From NCBI RefSeq assembly GCF_039555335.1, contig NC_092637.1:45525613-45589612 (forward strand): a DNA stretch of 64,000 nt, given 5' to 3'. The notes beneath the pieces were generated by a model. It did not search any database. It was not told the origin of the DNA and saw nothing but the letters and a program-made list of their open reading frames with translations. The translations under genes were made by a program, and so were the position numbers. Shown here one piece after another: positions 24,273-35,399 of this stretch (within the stretch, counting starts at the first letter, position 1; each line of letters opens with the position of its first letter). This DNA is from Amphiura filiformis (Eukaryota; Echinodermata; Ophiuroidea; Amphilepidida; Amphiuridae).

Positions 24273-25822
24273 TTGGTTGATTGATTGGTTGATTGATTGG
24301 TTGATTACTGATTGATTAATTGATTTAGCGATTCATTTATACCGACATTTAGTCATATATTGATTTAGTCAGTTTCTTAAGTATTATTTGTAGGCCTATG
24401 TATTTATTCTGGTTTTGATTTGATTGATACCGATATTTTTATTGTTTTTTAAAGTTTTGGCATATAACATTATACATTATAACACGTTGTGTTATGAATT
24501 TGCAACAGCTTTTTACATGTTGATATCGTTGAGGCATGTTATGATGGTGTATGTTATAGACCTACTTATGATAATCCCAATACATCCATAAACGTGAAAC
24601 GAGATTACTTGAAATATATATTTCAGAGTTGAAGGAGTTTCAATTATACGAACATATATCTGAAATATGTCTCTCTGATTGGTTGATTGTCAAGAGGTTT
24701 ACGGCATCCTCAAAGCCTCATGCTGTAATTCTCTAATCGATATCTATTATAGGACCGATCTTTTGAAATCCATACAACCGTGTCAAATGAAATAGTCTCG
24801 GATGAGTTTGTGGACCGATACAACGTTGATACGTCATATTTCGGAATTGTATTAAAAATAGGCACAAATCACATTGAACAGGTTGAATGATGGCAAAAGT
24901 AGATAAAATAACTATGGGTCGAATTTACATTAATCAGTGTCCTGGGCCAGGATAACATTTAGGACTCCTTCGCATTCTAAAACAATACTTTGAACCGGAA
25001 CTTTGAACACCAAAATGTCCTTGCTTTCATTTTCTCATTTAATTTGTTTTAATTGTAATTGATTTCTTTATCCACTGGCTCTGTGGTAAATCCGGTATTG
25101 CCAAATATTTATCGTCCATTACCCGTGTTAATCTATTTATTTATTAAAATGCACCATCTATTAAATTCTGTAATACAACATAGGCCTAGTGTATTTGATA
25201 ACAAATTTGTTTTTATTTTTGATTGGAATTTGGGTATTTCATATTATATAAAATATGTTTGGGCATGGCGGAATTAGTATATGATTAAAAATAGACATAC
25301 TCTTAGGCCCCCTTTTTTAATGTTTGTACATTATTAATATTAATATTTATGTACAAAATGCAAACGAATGTATATATATTTTATTGTTTTGTAAACATTA
25401 AATTTGATGTTTACTCATAATTATGTCTGGAAAGTCAGGGAAAAACTAAGGAGTATCGGTATTTAGTTTCCTGGGAAAGTGGATCAGATGAGCAGTGATT
25501 AAAAACATTCACCCTAAATCTTTATTTGATTTTTATTTTTTATGAATTTATTAGGCCTACTGGTAAAGTGCAGAAAAAAAACCTCCAAACGCACTGTAGG
25601 ATTTTTCATCAGCAGCAGTAGAAATTTATCTTGCATAGATTTTCTGGTGTCCTCGCTTGGATTTAGCAAACAATGAACCGTCAGGGTTATAGCGCGTTAT
25701 TTAATCTGATTCAACTAGTCGTGGCACGTATATTTATTGCACGTGCAATAATTTTTGACGTCACGAAAAGTATTGTACATACAATATTGTACGTACAATA
25801 TGGAGTCTGAAGCTAGCCTTAA
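23866..25822. mobile_element. Non-autonomous DNA transposon, about 1.9 kb, with ~100-bp inverted repeats
   Basis: The left end carries GCTTCAGACTCC followed by TATTGTACGTACAATATTG and CTTTTCGTGACGTC. The right end carries the same blocks inverted (GACGTCACGAAAAG ... GGAGTCTGAAGC, near 25758-25811). Both arms also share TTAAGCGC just outside. The interior is AT-rich with (TTTA)n at 24236-24275 and no transposase ORF. End motifs match the MITEs at 5446-5718 and 25831-26004. Exact borders are uncertain by about 15 bp. Confidence 0.75.
24236..24340. repeat. (TTTA)n and TTGATTGG simple repeats
   Basis: TTTA repeats from 24236 to about 24275, followed by imperfect TTGATTGGTTGATTGATTGG repeats to about 24340, inside the 1.9-kb element. 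Confidence 0.85.
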
Positions 25823-25830
25823 GCGCTCCA

Positions 25831-26004
25831 CAGACTCCGAGTATTGTACGTACAATATTGTATGCAACATATCTACGTTATTTAATCTATTGCCATTCTA
25901 TTTCCAGTAATGTTTAAGTTCTAACGAATGTTTGATGACGAAAAATCGATAATATGTTACATGTAATATCTAGTAGAAATATTGTACGTACAATAAAAAG
26001 TCTG
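25831..26004. mobile_element. Short MITE, CAGACT...AGTCTG family
   Basis: Starts CAGACTCCGAGTATTGTACG and ends ATTGTACGTACAATAAAAAGTCTG. Its interior shares ATATCTACGTTATTTAATC and GTTCTAACGAATGTTTGATG with the element at 5446-5718. It lies about 9-20 bp from the right end of the 1.9-kb element. Confidence 0.7.
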
Positions 26005-26367
26005 AATACCCCTTTACAGCTTGCACCAATTACGTAGCGGATTTTGTCCTGTACAGCTCACCGTAATCTTGTTATTCCCAACAGGGTGTGTACTGTCTAG
26101 TCTCTTGTTATTGTTTTCTATAATGTCTTAATTTAAAAAAATATTCCCGTGGGTGATACAAGTTGAATCCGGAAAATATATTTTGATATGAACTAGTAAA
26201 CTTTGATTGTTTTTGTAGTCAACTTTTTAAAAAGTTTACTATATGCTCGTGATGTCTAGCTACGTCTATACTTTCTTGTACTTCAATGGCCTCATCCTAA
26301 TGACATAGTTCATTAGTTCAATAACCTCAATTAAAAAACCTAGTGCAAAATTTGACCGCCAGTTGCA

Positions 26368-26574
26368 GAGTACTATGAGATTTTGTACCCAACTTTTCAA
26401 AGGTCATTCAATGAATGTGCAAATGTATTGGGGTTAAAGAACTGTGCCGCCCTGATAGATGAGCATGATGTGGATCCTAGTGTATGGGCGGCTCTTATAC
26501 AGATAATGACAACAAACCCCATAATGAGAGTTTCCGACTTTGTCCTGGTTGTACGGGAGCAAGTCTCATCATAA
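26368..26574 (+). CDS. Possible terminal exon or gene remnant, unknown product
   Basis: After an acceptor-like CCAGTTGCAG an open frame reads YEILYPTF... and ends at TAA 26572-26574, about 65 codons, with residues such as CANVLGLKNCAAL and VWAALIQI. Composition is more protein-like than the neighbouring ORFs, but I recognise no family and see no upstream exon. Frame-broken relatives lie near 43983 and 46880, so it may be a fragment of a dispersed repeat instead. Confidence 0.25.
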   Translation, partial: EYYEILYPTFQRSFNECANVLGLKNCAALIDEHDVDPSVWAALIQIMTTNPIMRVSDFVLVVREQVSS

Positions 26575-26590
26575 TACTATTTACAGAGTG

Positions 26591-26727
26591 TCCGTCCGTC
26601 CGTCCGTCCGCGCGCTATCGCGTCGCGCGGAGCGCTTTTGCTGAGTCCGTGCGCTATTAATCGCGCGGAGCGCTTGCGCTGAGTCCGCGCGCTATCGCGT
26701 ACGCGCGGAGCGCTTGCGCTGAGTACC
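26591..26727. repeat. (TCCG)n run plus about 3 copies of a ~39-bp GC-rich unit
   Basis: (TCCG)5 at 26591-26610 leads into three units built on GCGCTATCGCG, CGCGCGGAGCGCTT and TGCTGAGTCCG. It is strongly CpG-rich in an AT-rich region. Confidence 0.85.
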
Positions 26728-27380
26728 ACGGGCGCAGTGTGTGCAACTGAAAGCATTAGGCCTAACAGTGTGACTACCAGGTGCATCTCATCGGACCAAT
26801 AGGCCTATTTTAAACACATATTTCAATACGGAACGCGTGCATAGGCCTATTGCAGTAGAACATGACTATTACCGGGGTCATCAAGAATTGTTAACATTAA
26901 AATAATCAGTTAAGGTAAGGCATTATAACCCGTTATATTAGGCCTTATTGCGTTTACTAATTTCGGGGTATTTTCGGGATCCTCCTTGGAAGACGTAGGC
27001 CTAGGCGCTAGGCCTATATCATAGTAGTTAAAACGGTCAGGGCAGATATATTGGTAACGGGTGTTGGGCAATTAGAGATAGGCCTATTATAAGAACTGCC
27101 CGACCCGAGAACCGCGAAATCTTGTTATAATATAATTTTAACAATGTTAATGAATGAATGAACTTGAATAAAAGAATTAATGAAAAAAAAACCCAGAACT
27201 TAACGATTTTGTTTTAATTTAGATTCAGTATTATGAACGTAAGTTGAACATGTTTTACAATGCTTCTGATGTTTTAGTCACCATGCAGAATACCCCTTTA
27301 AATCACTTTATCGATAATATCATCCATAGCCTAAGTGTATTGAAATCCCCCATATACTTCCCAGCCAAACCCAGCAGATA

Positions 27381-28773
27381 CATGTAATTTAACTGGAACA
27401 GCCCAGAGGGTGTACGTAATTTAACTGGAACAGCCGCCCAGAGGGTGTATGTAATTTAATTGGAACAGCTCGGAGGGTGTATGTAATTTAACTGGAACAG
27501 CCCAGAAGGTGTATATGGACTTTAACTGGAACAGCCCAGAGGGTGTATGTAATTAAACTGGAATAGCCGCCCAGAGGGTGTATGTAATTTAACTGGAACA
27601 GCCCAGAGGGTGTATGTAATTTAACTGGAACAGCCCAGAGGGTGTATGTAATTTAACTGGAACAGCCCAGAGGGTGTATGTAATTTAACTGGAACAGCCC
27701 AGAGGGTGTATGTAATTTAACTGGAACAGCCCAGAGGGTGTATGTAATTTATCTGGAACAGCCCAGAGGGTGTTTGTAATTTAACTGGAACAGCCCAGAG
27801 GGTGTATGTAATTTAACTGGAACAGCCCAGAGGGTGGATGTAATTAAACTGGAATAGCCGCCCGGAGGGTGTAATTTAACTGGAACATCCCATAAGGTGT
27901 ATGTAATTTAACTGGAACAGCCCAGAGGGTGTATGTAATTTAACTGGAACAGCCCAGAGGGTGTATGTAATTTAACTGGAACAGCCCAGAGGGTGTATGT
28001 AATTTAACTGGAACAGCCCAGAGGGTGTATGTAATTTAACTGGAACAGCCCAGAGGGTGTATGTAATTTAACTGGAACAGCCCAGAGGGTGTTTGTAATT
28101 TACTGGAACAGCCCAGAGGGTGTATGTAATTTAACTGGAACAGCCCAGAAGGTGTATGTAATTAAACTGGAATAGCCGCCCGGAGGGTGTATGTAATTTA
28201 ACTGGAACATCCCATAAGGTGTATGTAATTTAACTGGAACAGCCCAGAGGGTGTATGTAATTAAACTGGAATAGCCGCCCAGAGGGTGTATGTAATTTAA
28301 CTGGAACAGCCCAGAGGGTGTATGTAATTAAACTGGAATATCCGCCCAGAGGGTGTATGTAATTTAACTGGAACAGCCCAGAGGGTGTATGTAATTTAAC
28401 TGGAACAGCCCAGAGGGTGTTTGTAATTTAACTGGAACAGCCCATTGGGTGTATGTAATTTAACTGGAACAGCCCAGAGGGTGTATGTAATTTAACTGGA
28501 ACAGCCCAGACGGTGTATGTAATTTAACTGGAATAGCCGCCGAGAGGGTGTATGTAATTTAACTGGAACAGCCCAGAGGGTGTATATAATTTAACTGGAA
28601 TAGCCGCCCAGAGGGTGTATGTAATTTAACTGGAACAGCCCAGAGGGTGTATGTAATATAACTGGAACAGCCGCCCAGAGGGTGTATGTAATTTAACTGG
28701 AACAGCCCAGAGGGTGTATGTAATTAAACTGGAATAGCCGCCCAGATGGTGTATGTAATTTAACTGGACAGCC
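27381..28773 (+). repeat. 32-bp minisatellite, about 43 tandem copies
   Basis: The unit contains TGTAATTTAACTGGAACAGC followed by CCAGAGGGTGTA. A 35-bp variant with an extra GCC (AATAGCCGCCCAGAGG) recurs. Blocks of variants appear in repeated order (for example near 27840-27900 and 28160-28220), suggesting higher-order duplication. Confidence 0.95.
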
Positions 28774-28775
28774 AG

Positions 28776-29100
28776 CCAGCTGTTCCACTTAGATTACACA
28801 CCCTCTGAGCTGTTCCAGTTAAATTACATACACCCTCTGGGCGGCTATTCCAGTTAAATTACATACACCCTCTGGGCTGTTCCACTTAAATTACATACAC
28901 CCTCTGATTGGCTGTTCCACTTGAATTACATGCCCCTCTGAGCTATTCCAGTTAAATTACATACACCCTCTGATTGGCTGTTCCATTTATATTACACACC
29001 CCTCTGTGCTATTCCAGTTAAATTAGATACACCCCCTGATTGGCTGTTCCACTTAAATTACATACCCCTCCAGGCTGTTCCAGTCAAATCACGTACACCC
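28776..29100 (-). repeat. Same minisatellite in opposite orientation, about 10 diverged copies
   Basis: From 28776 the units read as the reverse complement (CTGTTCCAGTTAAATTACAT, ACACCCTCTG). They are more diverged than the forward copies, with variants such as CCCTCTGATTGGCTGTTCCA. Confidence 0.9.
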
Positions 29101-29185
29101 AACTAATTTCTCTGTCCCTGACAACTTCGTTATAATGAGTTTCCACTGTACTTTGTTGTAAAAGTTATCTGTCAAATATTAGGAA

Positions 29186-29223
29186 CTAGCGGGATACCCG
29201 CGCTTCGCGCGGGTCCCCGCTAG
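29186..29223. repeat. GC-rich palindrome CTAGCGGG...CCCGCTAG
   Basis: Arms around a CTTCG loop pair almost completely (ACCCGCG / CGCGGGT plus the outer CTAGCGGG / CCCGCTAG). It could form a stable hairpin or be the end of a mobile element. Confidence 0.6.
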
Positions 29224-31467
29224 ATGAGTAAATGGGAGCGATCACTAAAACAGGAGGAATTACTGAAACGGTAGAATCATTGAAAGGTAAATTTTATTTT
29301 TCTAAACCTGTCCCTTCTTGCATTTCCATTTTCTTTTCAGTTTCTTCTGCACGGGCCTAGTTTTATATAATTATTGAGTGAGATATTAAGAGTTTCGATT
29401 TTGCTTTGTACATTATTGGTTTACATGAAGATTATTTTGTAATTTGGTGATACTTTGTTTTCAGAAAATAAAATTCTTTACAGTGGTGTTATACTAATCT
29501 GGAAAGTTGTCACAATTGTGACCGTCCACGACGAAACGCTCGTAAAGTCGGCCCCTGGTCAAATTTGTTTTCTTCCGTGTTTAGAAAATATATATCATAA
29601 GCTTTACAATGATATATCATTTGACTTCAAACGATATCCAGAAGCGGAGTTATGGCTTGTTAAACTTTGCCCCTTCAGTAAAAGGGTACATTATTTTGGT
29701 GCTACATGTACATGTACAGTATTTCTCTTTTTCCACATTGCTGGTATTAAATATCAAATAGTCATAATAGGCGGTAACTTCAAATCATCCCCAAGTCAAC
29801 GAGGTTCAGGAATGTCCTCTTATTGTCAATTGTTGGTTAACCTAGCGCACTGAATGGTCTATTGTTCTATTGTGTCCGATTTGAGCGCTGACATATTGGA
29901 AAATGTTGCCAATCAATATTCATGAGAGTGTACATTCAACGTCCAATTTTCGAAATTGGGTGACTTGTGCTTGGCAGGTGTAAAATACATCTGACTGGGC
30001 GTTTTAAATACGTAACGCATAAAGGCATTGACATCATCTAATGGCTGCCTATAGTGCTGTTATTGTTAGGCCTTGTGTGTTTGTGGGGGGGGGGGGCTGT
30101 GTTTAGTTTCTATAATAATTATTATAAGGCCTACATTTATTTGTTATTCCTTTCTTTTCCTTTCTCTGTACTTATTCTTTCCTTGCTAAAGTATCACTCC
30201 CTCTTCTTATCTCCCTTCCCTTCTCCACCCCCTCATACTTTTTGTCCCTCTTTCTCTCTTCCTCCAGCCCCCTCTCATTCTTCATGTCCCCTCCTCCACC
30301 TCTTCCTCCCTCATCCCCTCCCAAGACCTCTCACAAAAGAGCTGCCCCTTCAGTACGCCACTGTTTATGACATTCTCCTTCTTAAAATAAAATGTCAATT
30401 TGTGAAACAACTTTAATATAGGCCTATACCGGTATACTTATTATATGTTACATGTAGGCCTATACGTAGCTATTACCATTATACAGTAATAGACATGCAG
30501 ACATGGCAGCCTTGATATGTAATCATTCAGCAAGCGCATTCAATTTATTTAAATGAAGCACCACACAATGAAGCACCTACAGTCAGTGGGGTGACAACGA
30601 ACTGCATCAGCGGCTAATGTGTGCCTTTTGAGCTTACGGCTACTTAATTACACCCTTGAGTGGTATAACAACAAAAGGTACTTTTCGTTATAGTAAGCGC
30701 TTTCACGCGACTTTCGTTTGATCACTTATTGACAGTAGTCTGCTAGGTAAAGCGTTAATACACTGTCTGGTCAGCTTACCGATTTAATGGTGGAAGCCCT
30801 TTGTCCCAAACAAAAGGTACCTTTCGATGAATAGCTTCTCAGATTTCAAATCGGCACAAGTGTACAATGCGTTACATAATCTATTGCCTCTCCATTCTTA
30901 ATAGCTCCATGGGTTAACCCACCACTTGAACAGGATTTAGACAAAGCAAACAAAGACTAAAGCTATTTACTAATTCTATACATAAGTATTTATAAGCTTG
31001 TTATCCTCTTCAACAATAGGATTAAAGATTGGTGTTTGACTGGACTAAAATGAGAAACATGTAAGACAAACATTAGGTACATATGAATACAATACAACCT
31101 TTATGCACATTTTGCACTGTAACTCGAAATACAATTTGCCGACTTTACGATCGGTTTGTGATGGACGGTCACATTTGTGTTTTTGTCATGTTTGTGGTTA
31201 GCTTATGGGAAACTGTCTGTATATTTAGTAATTGTTCTACAAATGGGTCGTGTAAGACGTCATTTTGATCAGCTTTAGTCGAAGTATCACATTGACTAAC
31301 TTTGATCAAAGTATCACATTGAGTAAGTTAATTCAACGTTAGTCAAAATTGTGTTTTACAATACGACCAATTGCAATTTATAGATAATTAGTCAACACCA
31401 TGATTTTACAACCAGTTTGTAGAAATATTTACTCTTTTATTTGTACAATGTCGAAATGTTCGTTTTA
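29224..31467. other. Gene-free stretch with a pyrimidine-rich tract
   Basis: Contains a G-run at 30086-30096 and a C/T-rich tract at about 30140-30340 (CCTTTCTTTTCC-like, then CCCTCCTC-like). ORFs of 132 and 120 codons here are composition artefacts. No exon is supported. Confidence 0.5.
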
Positions 31468-31473
31468 CAAATG

Positions 31474-31729
31474 AAGACCTGAGCGCAAGAAGGCCGTAAG
31501 TCCACTTGGCCCCTCAACGTGTATACACTAAAGTTGCGTATAGTTTCGTGTAGTTTGGTAATGTTTTATTCATGTTCAGGGGCCAAAACAAATCTTTCAC
31601 AACCTTTCATGATGTTTTCACCCTGGAACATGTATTAAACATTATAAAACCCTACGAAACTATACGAAACTTTAGTGTATATATTTTGAGGGGCCAAGTG
31701 GACTTACGGTCTTCTTGCGCTCAGGTCTT
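31474..31729. mobile_element. Foldback MITE with 6-bp target duplication
   Basis: Starts AAGACCTGAGCGCAAGAAGG and ends with its complement CTTCTTGCGCTCAGGTCTT. The arms extend through AGTCCACTTGGCCCCTCAA. CAAATG flanks both sides (31468-31473 and 31730-31735). 256 bp, no coding capacity. Confidence 0.85.
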
Positions 31730-31735
31730 CAAATG

Positions 31736-31804
31736 CAATTCGATTTGTCTGATGTGCTCTCGGGTCCCACAAAAACACGTGAAACGTCGCTATCCGAGCC
31801 CTTA
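31736..31804. mobile_element. Truncated end of the TAAGGG...CCCTTA foldback family
   Basis: Matches the right end of the elements at 33444-33950 and 40889-41532 (TGTCTGATGTGCTCTC, CCCACAAAAA, GCCCTTAAG). Only about 70 bp remains. Confidence 0.65.
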
Positions 31805-31849
31805 AGACATAAATTGACATTGTTACTTCAACTTAACTTCATCAGCAGA

Positions 31850-32330
31850 TAATGACGAGGGCCGATTATGACATTACAAAACGTGTCACCAATTCTACCA
31901 TTTTGCTAAGGACGTAAGCCCTAATGATAATTTATTAAAGGATGGGGTGGGTCAGGTTGACATTGTACTCGAGGAAAAGCTTCAGGATTTTAAAAACATT
32001 TTGTGACAATATGAACATGCAAAAACGGTCAGCACTTTTGCCACCTTACTAAGGGCATTATTATTATGATCTATAAAAAGGGTATAACGGGGGCTAATTA
32101 ATATTGGTCTAGCACTCGGGGATAAGCTCAAGGCCATCATATGAATATGCAAAAACGGGCATCACTTTTGCCACCTTGCTAAGGGCATTTAATGGGTGGA
32201 TCAGATGGATACTGTGCTAGTACTGGGGATATACGAGTAAGTTTCACGACTTTCATGAGGCATTTTGTTACAATATGAACATGCATAAACGGGTTTGTTA
32301 CTATGCTAAGAGCAAACAATATTTGTTTAA
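31850..32330. repeat. Tandem repeat of ~131-bp units, 3-4 diverged copies
   Basis: The phrase AATATGAACATGCAAAAACG recurs at about 32007, 32137 (ATGAATATG variant) and 32270 (ATGCATAAACG variant). Each is followed by a TTTGCCACCTTGCTAAGGGC-like block. An older copy starts near 31865. Confidence 0.7.
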
Positions 32331-33443
32331 GGAGGGCGGGCCGATTTTATCAAAGTATCTTGATGAAAATATCAAAATATAACGATACGGTTAAACAAAA
32401 AATCATGGAGGGGATGGCCAAAAGGTGAATGAGACTAGAGATACCCCGCCCTTCAACAAAGGAAAATTACAAAACAAAGGTACATAGCAACATTATACTA
32501 TACAACAAAATGCCACAGAATAATAATAATATCAATATAGCCCCTTAAGACGCATTGTGGCGTACGAAATGAAATCAGGTATTTTGTCAGACTAATTTTA
32601 TTCATAAGGTTTTCAACTGATACCAAAATCTAAATTTTAATGAAAGAAAAGTGGGATAAAGAGGGAATAATGTGGTATGAAGAGGTTGATGATGGTCAAC
32701 GGATATTGATAAAAAATATAAAAATCACCTTAATTCATAAATTGCTTAAGGGTCTTTAAGGAACACTTCGAGATAAGATGAAAATGCCAATCAGTACTTT
32801 TGTACCCTTAATTAAGACTGATAAGGTAAATTGGCAGAAATATGAAAAATCGTTTATACGTTTACCCCTTAATCTGCCCCTTAATAAAGTGGGCCACATC
32901 ATGTTTTTGTTGTGTGTTTATGTATGTAATTATATGGATGACTGTATGATGTAGCCTACATTATGCTTAACATCTTTTTGAAAATTTTTGTTACAAATAT
33001 CAAACCCTATCAATTCCTGTTGAAGCATGTAAAGACGAACTACTTGACCATCGGAATATGGGTGACCAGAACCCTCTGGCCTTGTTTTGTATGAAAGCAA
33101 AGTGACCATTAAACCATGGCAACACAATTTGTGTCCATTAACTAATTAACTGTAATTGTTTGTGATGGAGGTGTGTGTATGACCAGCGGTGACAACTAGA
33201 CGAACTCCAGGTCCACCAGTCGTCTACACTGTGTATGTACTGTGTTATGCCTCGTAGTGAGTCAACCTAGAGAGTTGACGAATGAGGGCAGCAGTCTAGG
33301 TGATGTGATCAGGTGAGGCAAAAAAAGTTTGTTCTCCCTTTCCTTGCCGACCCAAAAAATCCGGAAATCACCTGCCATTTTTTATGGCCACAGACCTACT
33401 TTGAAGTTGACAAAATTTTATTTGAGAGCTGATTGTTACCTTT

Positions 33444-33950
33444 AAGGGCTGGGATATGAACGTTTGTACAGTATTTATTGTGGGACATTAGAGCACATCA
33501 GACATATCGAATTGCATTCTGAATACGAAGAATGTCATTCTGATATCAAATAATTTTGATTTTTTGAAATTCGCAATTCAATACACATTTTATGGCAAAT
33601 CATTAAAAATTGATATTTTTGATATTTAAAAATCCATATCTTCAATATGAAATGTCAAAATTTTCAATTGACCGTCGGCTTTTCCTCCCTGCTACATACA
33701 CTTTAAGAATATGTCATTAGATTTATATAATTTACTTCGAGGACTGTTATATATCAAAAATTTGAAAAATATCAAATTTTTATAATTTGTCATAAAATTT
33801 GTATTATATTGTGATTTTCAAAAATGAAAATTATTTGATATCAGAAAGACATGCTTCGTATTCAGAATGCAATTCGATAGGTCTGAGGTGCTCTCATGTC
33901 CCACAAAAAATACTGTCGAAACGCAATAAACGCTCATTTTAGATCCCTTA
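33444..33950. mobile_element. Foldback element, TAAGGG...CCCTTA family, copy 1
   Basis: Starts TAAGGGCTGGGATATGAACG and ends AGATCCCTTA. The arms share CAGACATATCGAATTGCATT, GAATACGAAGAATG and ATATCAAATAATTTT with their complements. A second full copy is at 40889-41532. Confidence 0.75.
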
Positions 33951-33970
33951 AATAAACCAAATGACAAAAC

Positions 33971-34268
33971 TATACGCTGGCGAAGTTACGTAATAATCGG
34001 CTTAACTACCATAGTAATAGGTGAACACAATATTTGAATATACCGCGCTGCACTGATAATTTCACGCGGTACCTCTGCATTGAACCATATCATGCTGATC
34101 ACTTGCACCTGTAAGATTAGTATCTTTGAAAAGACCAGTATTGTATTCAATCTATAATACAGCTGGTGAGTGTAACCTGCTTGTAGTGCAGCGCGATATG
34201 TTCAAAATTGTTTTCACCTATTGCTATGGTAATTAATCCGATTAATTACGTAACTTCGCCAGCGTATA
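33971..34268. mobile_element. TA-flanked MITE, TATACGCTGG ends
   Basis: The left end TATACGCTGGCGAAGTTACG is repeated inversely at the right end (CGTAACTTCGCCAGCGTATA). Inner arms share ATAGGTGAA/TTCACCTAT and CGCGCTGCACT/AGTGCAGCGCG. About 298 bp. Confidence 0.8.
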
Positions 34269-34751
34269 CTCTTAGCCTTCATTTATGATGCATCCTCTCT
34301 GTCGGGTAAGCACTGAGTTTACAATTTAAAACATGGAAGCGTATACCACATTTAGTATTAAGATTATTTCACAATCTAGAAATAAACCAAATTTACCCTT
34401 TTTTTTAAGTATTCAACGGGCGTTTAAACCTCTGCCTTAAAGTACATTAATCCTTGTCTATCTGCTATCAGGGCCGAGTTATTTTCTGTTATGTCATATT
34501 TTCAAAAAAGAAACAAGAGACTTCTTTATTTCAACTGTCGCTTTTTAAACCAATGGCGGCATCAGATTTTTTTTTACCTACCAAAAAAGGCGGCAGGTTA
34601 AAATTGGCGACGATTTTTTGTATATTAAAGTGAATTGTTCATTGACTTTTGTTCTGCCTGGAGAAGAACTGGGGGAACTGCAGCAAAATATTGCCACCTT
34701 CTAGTCCCCCCACACACCTCTTGAAGTCTAAATGATAAACTCAGTTGGATT

Positions 34752-34913
34752 CAGTGGCGTAGCGTGGGCATCATATTGGGGGGGCCGACCATGATTGGGG
34801 GCACCGGGTCTAATGGGGTGGGGCACAAGCCGTTTTTTGGCAATTTTCATATTCAAAATTTTGCAATTGATTGGGGGCACATGCCCCCGTGCCCCTATGA
34901 CCCTACGCCACTG
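34752..34913. mobile_element. hAT-like MITE
   Basis: 162 bp from CAGTGGCGTAGCG to CCTACGCCACTG. Flanks GTTGGATT and GTTGATTG resemble an 8-bp target duplication with one indel. Interior is G-rich (GGGGGGG, GGGGCAC). Confidence 0.75.
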
Positions 34914-35399
34914 GTTGATTGGGCTATAGCTTTCGCATTCTTTCTGCTGTGCAAGAACCGTTTTTTGTCAGAACCTGAACCCAATGTTTTTGCAAGATAT
35001 AGAGGGCAAACCTGATGGTTTCACCATCTCTTTACATTAGGACATGTAGGAGGATCACACATTTACCATATTTATCTTTTATAAGTTTCAGTTTTGCTAA
35101 TGCTTTTTAAACATTACAAATTTGATGGCACGGTATGTGGGCTATTATACATTATTTTCGTAACTTAAAATCTGTTTTATAACTGTCATTGACTGTGGTT
35201 AGAAACCTATATTTTCATGATACATTATTATGATTTTATGTTAGATTAATGATGGTAAAAACATCTGAGCAGGCTGATGCTTTTATACAATATGACACAG
35301 TTTCTCTTCTCATCGTAAATGGCCTGCCACCAATTTGAAGATATTAAACATCTTTATAGCCAACATACACAAGATATAAGGAATTAACATTAAATCGTC

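Noticed and set aside
27381-29100. CRISPR-like repeat array
   Set aside because: Units are directly contiguous with no unique spacers, and the genome is eukaryotic; it is a minisatellite.
29455-29853. 132-codon ORF, plus strand
   Set aside because: No domain, splice sites or protein-like composition; it lies in ordinary AT-rich sequence.
30054-30416. 120-codon ORF, plus strand
   Set aside because: Translation of the pyrimidine tract, giving Pro/Ser/Leu-rich noise.
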